Source: JBHEPS01 sp046261635
Lineage (GTDB): Bacteria; Acidobacteriota; Thermoanaerobaculia; Gp7-AA8
Length of the DNA: 10,025 bases
Direction: 5' to 3'
NCBI GenBank assembly: GCA_046261635.1
Contig: JBHEOL010000222.1
Location: 1-10,025, forward strand
Part shown: positions 1-6,251 of the stretch, piece by piece
Layout of the letters: the number at the start of each line of letters is the position of its first letter
Numbering within the stretch: the stretch's first letter is position 1
Notes under the pieces: model-generated
The model's database searches: none
Seen by the model: only the letters and a program-made list of their open reading frames with translations
What the model was told of the DNA's origin: nothing
Program-made: the position numbers and the translations under genes

Positions 1-39
1 GCGGAAGTCCCGGGCAGCGGGTCGTTTAGAATCTCCTGA
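1..39 (+). CDS. possible 3' end of an upstream gene (partial)
   Basis: Reading from base 1, an open frame encodes AEVPGSGSFRIS and stops at TGA 37-39. That stop overlaps the ATG of the next gene by one base (TGATG). The other co-directional junctions in this window are also stop/start overlaps, so this looks like the tail of another operon member. Twelve codons are far too few to identify a family, and an open frame this short is common by chance in GC-rich DNA. No function can be given. Confidence 0.3.
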   Translation, partial: AEVPGSGSFRIS

Positions 40-1043
40 TGGCAACGACGCGGGCGGACGTCACGGTCGAGGAGTTCCTTGCGGCCAATCCTCTGCCTGG
101 TTCGCCAGGGTCCTTGCCGAAGCAGGAGTTGCGGCGACGGCTGGACGATCCCGCCTTCGCAGGGAGACAGCGGCTATTTCTGGGTGGATCGAGCTCGGAT
201 CCTCTCGTCCGCGTTGCGGCGCGTCTTTCGCCTCATCTGCTGGCTGTCGGCGGCGGGCCGGTGGGTCATCTCGGATTCTTCGATGCGAGAGACGAGCGAG
301 CCGCCGCGGCGGAATGCCTGCAGGCGGCAGCCGCGTGGCTCGCGAGCGAGGGGGCCGGAGCGATCGTCGGTCCGCTCGATAGCGATACGTGGCACCGGTA
401 TCGCCTCAACGCCGGTCCGTTCGACGTGCCTCCATTTCCGATGGAACCGTGGAACCCTCCCTGGTACACCGAGCTGTGGGAAACGAGCGGGTTCCATCTC
501 GTAGAAACGTATTCTTCGAAGCGGATCGAGGACGTCGCTGAGATCAGGCCGCATCTGGCCAAGGGGGTCGAGCGTAGCCACCGGCTCGGCTATCGGATCC
601 GGCCGTTGCGGCGCGACGATCTCCAGGCGGAGCTCGATGCGATCCACCGGATCTCGCTGTCGATCTTCGCCGACAACTTTCTCTACTCGCCGCTCGATCG
701 CCGTGAGTTCGGCGAGCTCTATGCCGGCGCTCTTCCGCTGCTCGATCCGGATTTCGTCGTGTTCGCGACGGCTCCCGACGGGCCGGAGTGCGGATTCGTA
801 TTCTCTTTCGCCGAGCAGGATCGGGGACTCGTTCACTACAAGACGATCGGAGTCGAAGCGCGGCATCGGCGGTCGGGAGTGGCGGCCGCGCTGGCTGATC
901 ATGTTTACTCCAACGCTCTCGGGAAAGGGCTGAAGGCCGGCAACCACGCTCTCATGCGCGACAACAACGCGTCGCAGGGGATGGATGCGGGTCACGGCAC
1001 GGTCTTCCGGCGCTATTTCCTCTACGGCTGGAGCGGGGGATGA
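39..1043 (+). CDS. GNAT-family N-acyltransferase, two-lobed
   Basis: Encodes 334 residues, about twice a single GNAT domain, so probably a tandem GNAT fold with a degenerate N-terminal lobe and a catalytic C-terminal lobe. The N-terminal half has a segment typical of such proteins: GAIVGPLDSDTWHRYR (107-122), then EPWNPPWYTELWETSGF (136-152). The C-terminal half has the acetyl-CoA pyrophosphate-binding signature at 277-282 (R277-x-x-G280-x-A282, within ARHRRSGVAAAL), preceded by a beta-strand HYKTIGV, and ends in HALMRDNN and RRYFLYGW segments. The family moves an acyl group from acyl-CoA to an amine; the substrate here is unknown. There is no signal peptide, so it is likely cytoplasmic. The start is fixed by an in-frame TAG at 27-29. 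There is no Shine-Dalgarno sequence, but the TGATG overlap suggests translational coupling to an upstream gene. It overlaps the following acyl ligase by 4 bases, so the pair may activate and transfer an acyl group (inference). Confidence 0.85.
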   Translation: MATTRADVTVEEFLAANPLPGSPGSLPKQELRRRLDDPAFAGRQRLFLGGSSSDPLVRVAARLSPHLLAVGGGPVGHLGFFDARDERAAAAECLQAAAAWLASEGAGAIVGPLDSDTWHRYRLNAGPFDVPPFPMEPWNPPWYTELWETSGFHLVETYSSKRIEDVAEIRPHLAKGVERSHRLGYRIRPLRRDDLQAELDAIHRISLSIFADNFLYSPLDRREFGELYAGALPLLDPDFVVFATAPDGPECGFVFSFAEQDRGLVHYKTIGVEARHRRSGVAAALADHVYSNALGKGLKAGNHALMRDNNASQGMDAGHGTVFRRYFLYGWSGG

Positions 1044-2593
1044 GCGGAAACGTCTGCGGTCTGTTCTTCAAAGCTGCTGCACGCCACAGCGATACGGTTG
1101 CTCTCGCGATTCTCAAGGGCGACAGCGAGATCGTGGTCGCCTTCGGTGAGCTCCGGGACCGGGTGGAGCGGTTCGCCGGCGGGCTGGCGTCGGCCGGATT
1201 CGGCCGCGGAAGCCGCGCGATCGTCATGGTGCCGATGTCGATCGACCTCTACACGGCTCTTCTCGGGGTGCTCTCGGTGGGGGGTACCGCAATGTTCGTC
1301 GATCCTTGGATCGGAATCAGGCGGATCGCGAGCGTCGCAGCGGCGTCTGCTCCAGATGCATTCATCGGAGTTCCGAAAGCGCACCTCATGCGCCTTCTGC
1401 ATCGCGCGCTGGGGACGATCCCGCTCACGATCTCCACGGCCTCTCCCTGGGCCGGCATGGTCGCGCATGAGAGTTTTGAGAGCCTGCGAGGTGCGGTAGC
1501 GTTCTCCGACGCGGAACCCGACGCGGTCGCGCTCATCACGTACACGACCGGTTCGAGCGGCGCACCGAAAGGGGTCGTTCGCACCCATGCCACGCTGGCC
1601 GCGCAGCACGAGGCGATCCGCGATGAATTTCCTGCGTTCGAAGGGGATGTCGATTTGACGACCTTTCCCGTGTTCGGTCTCAGCAACCTCGCATCGGGCA
1701 TCACGACCGTCATCCCACCTCTGAATCTCGAGAAGGTCGCCTCGGCCGATCCACGGGCCGTTCTCAGGGCGATCCGCCGCCTCTCGGTTTCGACACTGAC
1801 CGCCTCTCCACCGCTCTTCGATCGACTTGCCGAGCGGTTGATCGATTCGAAGGAGTCGGCTCCCGCACTGCGAAGGATCGTCACCGGCGGAGCACCAGTG
1901 AGCGACGCACAGCTGTCCAGGTGGGTGAAGGCATTTCCCGGCACGCCGATCGAGATCGCGTATGGGTCTTCCGAAGCGGAGCCGGTCGCATGCGCGACGG
2001 CCGAGGAGCGGCTCGCGACCGGAGCGGGCCAGGATGGCTATCTCACGGGAAAGCCCGTGAGGCAGATCGAAGCGGCGATCATTCCGATCTCTACCCGGCC
2101 GGTCGAAGCGATCGAACCGCTTCCCCAGGGGTCGATCGGAGAGCTCGTGGTGACCGGCGCGCACGTCTGCCGCACCTACGACGGGAACGAGGAGTCGTTC
2201 CGGGAGAACAAGATCGTCGCCGGTGGCCAGGTGTGGCATCGCATGGGAGACTCCGGGTGGTTCGACGAAGCCGGGCGCTTCTGGCTGGCGGGAAGGATCC
2301 ACACGACGATTCGTCGGAAGGGGGAGGTGCTCCACGCTCAGATCGTCGAGCAGCGGGCGAGACGGATCCTCCCTTCGGCGACCCGCGTCGCCGCGCTCGG
2401 AATGCCCGAGAGGCTCGTTCTGGTCATCGAAGGAGAGGTGCCAGCGGATGCGAAGGCTACCTTGGTTGCCGGCGGAGTTCCCGCGGACGAGGTGATCGTA
2501 TCCCGGCGTCCCCTACCGGTCGATCCGAGGCACAATAGCAAGATCGATTACGCGAAGCTGAGAATGATGATCGAGAGTGGTGCGATTCGATGA
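1040..2593 (+). CDS. AMP-dependent acyl ligase (OleC-like / fatty acyl ligase clade)
   Basis: A 517-residue member of the ANL adenylating superfamily, full length for the family. The ATP-binding P-loop is TTGSSGAPKG (169-178). The adenine-binding A5 motif is YGSSEAEPV (308-316). The ribose-binding aspartate D404 lies in RMGDSGWFDE, followed by AGR at 417-419 and the hinge. The C-terminal catalytic lysine is K501 in DPRHNSKIDY. The stretches around VDLTTFPVFGLSN (204-216), VTGGAPVS (281-288) and the PVDPRHNSKI ending resemble OleC-type beta-lactone synthetases and related fatty-acyl ligases more than plain long-chain acyl-CoA synthetases; this is from memory of the family. Expected chemistry is carboxylate plus ATP to acyl-AMP, then thioester or intramolecular capture. 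The start has a GGAG at 1030-1033 six bases ahead and overlaps the GNAT stop by 4 bases. There is no OleA, OleB or OleD partner in view, so olefin synthesis is not supported; acyl activation for the adjacent GNAT is more likely. Confidence 0.88.
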   Translation: MSGNVCGLFFKAAARHSDTVALAILKGDSEIVVAFGELRDRVERFAGGLASAGFGRGSRAIVMVPMSIDLYTALLGVLSVGGTAMFVDPWIGIRRIASVAAASAPDAFIGVPKAHLMRLLHRALGTIPLTISTASPWAGMVAHESFESLRGAVAFSDAEPDAVALITYTTGSSGAPKGVVRTHATLAAQHEAIRDEFPAFEGDVDLTTFPVFGLSNLASGITTVIPPLNLEKVASADPRAVLRAIRRLSVSTLTASPPLFDRLAERLIDSKESAPALRRIVTGGAPVSDAQLSRWVKAFPGTPIEIAYGSSEAEPVACATAEERLATGAGQDGYLTGKPVRQIEAAIIPISTRPVEAIEPLPQGSIGELVVTGAHVCRTYDGNEESFRENKIVAGGQVWHRMGDSGWFDEAGRFWLAGRIHTTIRRKGEVLHAQIVEQRARRILPSATRVAALGMPERLVLVIEGEVPADAKATLVAGGVPADEVIVSRRPLPVDPRHNSKIDYAKLRMMIESGAIR

Positions 2594-3552
2594 CGGAGGC
2601 CGTTCTCTCCCGGCGTGAGGATCCCTATCTCCGGCGGTTGCGGGCTTACCTGGCCGAACGGTTTCCGCTGTTCGGGCATGTCATCCTGATCTTCGCTTAC
2701 TACTCGTCGAATCAGTTTCTGGCGAAAGCCCTCACGCGCCCCGGGCAGCCGGTAACGTACGACATCTCGACGATTCTCGGTGCGAGCGCGCTGCTCCTGT
2801 TCTTCTTTCACCTGAGAGTCTTCGACGAGCACAAGGACTACGTCGAGGACTGCCGATTTCATCCCGAGCGCGTGCTGCAGCGCGGAGTGATCACACTGCG
2901 CGATCTTCGCCTTCTCGCCGCCATGGCGCTCGCGCTCGAGTTCACCTTCGCAGCGATCCTCGGGCTCGCGCCGCTCCTGGCGCTGGCAGTCGCCTTCGGT
3001 TTCTCGCTGCTCATGATGAAGGAGTTTTTCGCGAGCGACTGGCTGAAGCGGCATTTCCTCGTCTACGCGACGAGTCACATGCTGATCATGCCGCTCCTCT
3101 CGCTCATGATCTTCAGCTTCACGACGCGCCGCTTCCCGCACGAAGCGCCGCCGCTCTTCTGGGTCTACGCCGTCGTCGGCTTTTTCGTCACGTTCAATGT
3201 CGAGGTGTCGCGCAAGATCCGGGCTCCGGAACAGGAGGTCGAAGGTCTCGAGACGTACTCGAAGATCTTCGGAACCTACGGGGCAGCATGGATCGTCATG
3301 GGGATCCGAGTCATCGACACCGGGCTCGTCGCGATCGTAGGGTTTGCGCTCGGAGCGCATCCCTGGTTCTATGTCGCGCTGATCGCGCTCTTCGTGTTCA
3401 GCATCGGGTCGTTTCTCCGATTCCGCTTCAGGACGACGCCTCGCGCGGCAAAAATGCTCGAGATCAATGCGGGTGTCTATCTGATCGCGTTCGATCTGAT
3501 CCTCGCGGCCGAGCTCATTCGCATGTACGGGCTGAGGGTCACCGCCGGATGA
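2590..3552 (+). CDS. UbiA-superfamily membrane prenyltransferase
   Basis: A 320-residue polytopic membrane protein, about nine hydrophobic helices by eye (roughly 28-46, 58-76, 106-124, 125-143, 156-177, 187-203, 230-250, 258-276, 292-311). The first loop carries the Mg-diphosphate site expected of UbiA enzymes: R76-x-x-D79-x-x-x-D83-x-x-x-D87, followed by HPERVLQRGVIT, which matches the P-x-R-x-L-x-x-G extension of the family. The second loop would normally be another DxxxD; here it is E205-V-S-R-K-I-R-A-P-E, then EGLETYSKIFG (218-228), so glutamates and basic residues stand in for the usual aspartates. UbiA proteins transfer a prenyl group from a prenyl diphosphate to an aromatic, lipid or sugar-phosphate acceptor at the membrane. 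The start is the ATG in the 4-base overlap with the ligase stop; its Shine-Dalgarno is weak (GAGAG near 2573). Acceptor and donor are unknown. The neighbouring HMG-CoA reductase and prenol-kinase-like genes support an isoprenoid donor. Confidence 0.83.
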   Translation: MTEAVLSRREDPYLRRLRAYLAERFPLFGHVILIFAYYSSNQFLAKALTRPGQPVTYDISTILGASALLLFFFHLRVFDEHKDYVEDCRFHPERVLQRGVITLRDLRLLAAMALALEFTFAAILGLAPLLALAVAFGFSLLMMKEFFASDWLKRHFLVYATSHMLIMPLLSLMIFSFTTRRFPHEAPPLFWVYAVVGFFVTFNVEVSRKIRAPEQEVEGLETYSKIFGTYGAAWIVMGIRVIDTGLVAIVGFALGAHPWFYVALIALFVFSIGSFLRFRFRTTPRAAKMLEINAGVYLIAFDLILAAELIRMYGLRVTAG

Positions 3553-6251
3553 GCAATCTGTTCGATCCCCGCTCGGGCTCTCGAGCCGACGCGTCGACCG
3601 TCGGCGGAAAGGCCGCGAATCTCGCGGGGCTTCAGGCCGCCGGGTTCGACGTTCCGCGATGGTTCGCGGTCACGACGGAGGCGTTCGCTTCGGCGACCGA
3701 CGGCGGTGGAACGATCAGGCCGTCGTCGGCCCTGGAGGGAGAGATCAGGGCGAAACAGAGGGAGGTGTTCGGGCCGGAGGTGCTCCTCGCCGTGCGTTCG
3801 TCAGCCGCTGACGAGGATGCGGCGGGCGACTCGTTCGCAGGAATCCACGAGAGCTTCCTCTTCGTCCGGGGGGAAGAGGAGGTCATCGCCGCGGTCGGAC
3901 GAGTGTGGGCCTCCGCCCGGTCGGAGCGCGCGATCGCCTATCGAAGGGAGCGGAACCTTCCCCTCGAGGGATTCCGAATGGCGGTCGTGATTCAGGAAAT
4001 GATCGACGCAGAGGTCAGCGGCGTCGTCTTCACCGCGGATCCCGCGGACGGCGATACGGGAAGGGTCATCATCAGCTCGCTTTTCGGTCTCGGCGAAGGA
4101 CTGGTGAGCCAGGGGCTAGACGCCGACCTCTTCACGATCGGGAAGAGCGACGGAACGATCGAAGCGGTAATCGCCTCGAAAGAGCAGGCGGTGATCTTCG
4201 ACTCTGATGGAGGTCGCGGGACCAGGCGGGTTCAGGTGAAAGGCGAGCGAAGGGAAGCCGCCAGCCTCGCCGAGTTCCAGCTCCGCGAAGTCGCGGACGC
4301 CGCTCTCAGGATCGAGCGTCATTTCCGTTGGCCGCAGGACATCGAGTTCGCTTTCGACTCCGCGTGGCGGTTGTGGATCCTCCAGGCGCGGCCCATCACT
4401 GCGATCGACGAAGGGGGGCCGGCCCTCGGTCACGGCCTTCTGTGGGACAACTCGAATATCGTCGAAAGCTTCTCGGGGCCGACCTCACCGATGACCTTCA
4501 GCGTGATCCGGCGCGCCTATGCCGCGGTCTACCGGTCGTTCTCGGAAGTCATGGGCATTCCGCGAACCGAGATCGCGCGCAGCGAAACCCTGTACGAGAA
4601 CATGCTCGGCTACATTCGAGGCCGCGTTTATTACAACCTCCTCAGCTGGTATCGGCTCCTTCAGCTCTTTCCGGGCTACGAATACAACCGCCAGTTCATG
4701 GAGTCGATGATGGGGGTCCGGCAGTCGCTTGCGATGGAGGAGGAGACGGGCCGCCCCGCTTCCCTGCTTCGTCGCTGGCTCGTCGAGCTCCCCGCTCTCA
4801 TCCGGCTCGCCGGAGTCTCGGGATGGAGGTTCCTCAGAATCCGACGTCTCGTCGAAGCGTTCGAGGCCGACTTCGAACGGAAGTTCCAAGCGTGGTCGGC
4901 AATCGACCGCGAAGAGCTCGAACCGCATGAGCTGGTCTCGCTCTATGAGGACGTCGAGAAGCGAACCCTCACGCAGTGGAAGCCGCCGATCATCAACGAT
5001 CTCTTCGTCATGGTGTTCTACGGGATCCTCAAGAAGCTGTGCCTGAACTGGGCCGGTGACGAGTCGGGATCGCTCCAGAACGATCTTCTCGCCGGCGAAG
5101 GCGGGATCGTGAGCACCGAGCCGACGCGGATGCTCATGGCTCTCGCGCTGGAGGCCAGGCGCGATGAAGAGCTCGCGAGACTGTTCTCGACCTCATCTCC
5201 GCAGGAGCTCGCGGCGCGGCTCACGACGGGCGAACAGTTTCCCGAGTGGTCTGGAGCGTTTCGCGAGTATCTGAACCTCTACGGATTCCGCTGTATGAAC
5301 GAGCTCAAGCTCGAGGAGCAGACTCTCCGCGATCGTCCTGACTTCGCATTCCAGATCCTGAAGAACTACATGGCCGGCGATCCTGCGGCACTCGACACGG
5401 AAGCGGCCGAAAAGCGAGAACGTGCAGTGAGGAAAGCGGCGGAGGATCGGGCTTTCGCGGCAATTCGATCGATGCCGAAGCGAGTCGTCTTCCGGCGCGT
5501 GCTGGGGAACGCGAGGCTGGGCGTCAAGAATCGAGAGAACATGCGGTTCGCGCGCACGAGGATCTTCGGGCTCGTGCGGGAGATCGTTCGCGCGATCGGA
5601 CGGCGCTGGGCGGGAGACGGGATCCTCGACGATCCGGCGGACGTGTTCTACCTCACGCTGGGCGAGGTCTTCGACTTCGTGCGGGGAACGGCGGTGACGA
5701 CCCGCCTGCGCGATCTCGTCGAGGTCCGGCGGGCCGAGCTCGCGGAGTGGAAGGATCCGGCATCTGAACCGGACGACCGGTTCGAGACATGGGGATCCGT
5801 CTATGACCGCAATCTCTTCCGCGGGCGTGTCACTCAGAGCGTTGCTTCGATCGAGGGGGAGTTGCGGGGGATTGCCTGTTCGCCTGGCGTGGTGTCGGGG
5901 CGGGTGAAGGTGATCCTCACACCCGCCGACGATGCTCAACTGGACGGGGAGATCCTGGTCGCTGGCCGGACCGATCCGGGATGGGTCCCGCTCTACCCCT
6001 CGGTCTCCGGGCTTCTCATCGAGCGCGGAAGCATCCTCTCTCACTCGGCGATCGTGGCGCGCGAAATGGGGATTCCCACGATCGTGGGAATCCCGCGGCT
6101 TACGTCGATACTCGCTTCCGGCGACAGGGTGACGATGGACGGCTCGACGGGCGTGGTGCGGGTCGAATCCGACGACCGTGGCGACGGCGATCAGCCGACG
6201 AACGAAGACCCTGATTCGACGGGCCACACCGGGACCATGCCTTCGGCTTGA
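3549..6251 (+). CDS. PEP-synthase-like phosphotransferase with rifampicin-phosphotransferase domain order
   Basis: The protein has 900 residues from ATG 3549 (MSNLFDP). This start overlaps the UbiA stop by 4 bases and has GAGGG at 3534-3538. The N-terminal ATP-grasp/pyruvate-phosphate-dikinase domain (about 15-285) shows GGKAANLAGL (19-28), VRSSAADEDAAGDSFAG (82-98), QEMIDAEVSGVVFTADP (149-165), and QDIEF...ILQARP near 263-282. A mainly helical middle region (about 295-760) begins LWDNSNIVESFSGPTSP and would be the acceptor-binding part. The swivelling phosphohistidine domain (about 770-872) is at the C-terminus, with likely phosphoryl-carrying H832 in GSILSHSAIVARE. True PEP synthase has the His domain in the middle and a C-terminal PEP barrel; this protein has no barrel, so its layout is that of Rph-type enzymes, which split ATP into AMP and phosphate while phosphorylating a small molecule. 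I infer a lipid or pathway intermediate rather than rifampicin. The last 28 or so residues form a polar, Asp/Gly/Thr-rich tail, partly encoded by the overlap with the convergent gene. Confidence 0.85.
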   Translation: MSNLFDPRSGSRADASTVGGKAANLAGLQAAGFDVPRWFAVTTEAFASATDGGGTIRPSSALEGEIRAKQREVFGPEVLLAVRSSAADEDAAGDSFAGIHESFLFVRGEEEVIAAVGRVWASARSERAIAYRRERNLPLEGFRMAVVIQEMIDAEVSGVVFTADPADGDTGRVIISSLFGLGEGLVSQGLDADLFTIGKSDGTIEAVIASKEQAVIFDSDGGRGTRRVQVKGERREAASLAEFQLREVADAALRIERHFRWPQDIEFAFDSAWRLWILQARPITAIDEGGPALGHGLLWDNSNIVESFSGPTSPMTFSVIRRAYAAVYRSFSEVMGIPRTEIARSETLYENMLGYIRGRVYYNLLSWYRLLQLFPGYEYNRQFMESMMGVRQSLAMEEETGRPASLLRRWLVELPALIRLAGVSGWRFLRIRRLVEAFEADFERKFQAWSAIDREELEPHELVSLYEDVEKRTLTQWKPPIINDLFVMVFYGILKKLCLNWAGDESGSLQNDLLAGEGGIVSTEPTRMLMALALEARRDEELARLFSTSSPQELAARLTTGEQFPEWSGAFREYLNLYGFRCMNELKLEEQTLRDRPDFAFQILKNYMAGDPAALDTEAAEKRERAVRKAAEDRAFAAIRSMPKRVVFRRVLGNARLGVKNRENMRFARTRIFGLVREIVRAIGRRWAGDGILDDPADVFYLTLGEVFDFVRGTAVTTRLRDLVEVRRAELAEWKDPASEPDDRFETWGSVYDRNLFRGRVTQSVASIEGELRGIACSPGVVSGRVKVILTPADDAQLDGEILVAGRTDPGWVPLYPSVSGLLIERGSILSHSAIVAREMGIPTIVGIPRLTSILASGDRVTMDGSTGVVRVESDDRGDGDQPTNEDPDSTGHTGTMPSA
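6069..6094. repeat. 26-base perfect palindrome inside the phosphotransferase gene
   Basis: Bases 6069-6081 (GGGATTCCCACGA) are followed directly by their exact reverse complement at 6082-6094, giving 13 base pairs with no spacer. The palindrome lies in the His-domain coding sequence, where it encodes the internally repeated peptide GIPTIVGIP, so part of the symmetry follows from repeated GIP codons. It sits about 100 bases beyond the stop of the convergent minus-strand operon. No T-run follows on either strand, so it is not a standard intrinsic terminator. A role as an operator or RNA hairpin is possible but not shown. Confidence 0.75.
6191..6251. other. 61-base tail-to-tail overlap of the two operons
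   Basis: The plus-strand phosphotransferase stops at TGA 6249-6251, and the minus-strand kinase-like gene reads through to its stop at 6193-6191. The 3' coding ends are therefore antisense to each other for 61 bases. Both tails here are outside recognisable domains: a polar tail in the phosphotransferase, and the segment after the last hydrophobic helix in the kinase-like protein. There is no intergenic space for a terminator, so transcripts of the two operons should overlap. Confidence 0.8.

Noticed and set aside
1022..2335. Long minus-strand open frame (437 codons) opposite the acyl ligase
   Set aside because: Its translation is rich in Arg, Asp, Gly and His without motifs and lies antisense to a gene with all ANL motifs; a typical GC-rich shadow frame.
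3288..3548. Upstream extension of the phosphotransferase to an ATG at 3288
   Set aside because: It would overlap the UbiA gene by 265 bases and add an Arg/Asp-rich, motif-free segment. ATG 3549 has an ATGA overlap, a GAGGG site and the expected N-terminus of the ATP-grasp domain.
6069..6094. The palindrome as an intrinsic bidirectional terminator
   Set aside because: No T-run follows on either strand, and it lies within the coding sequence well before the plus-strand stop.
5193..6227. Minus-strand open frame (344 codons) opposite the phosphotransferase C-terminus
   Set aside because: Composition rich in Arg, Pro and His and no motifs; the plus strand carries the phosphohistidine domain here.
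3549..6251. Calling the large gene a gluconeogenic PEP synthase (ppsA)
   Set aside because: The phosphohistidine domain is C-terminal and the PEP-binding barrel is absent, so the architecture is not that of PpsA.
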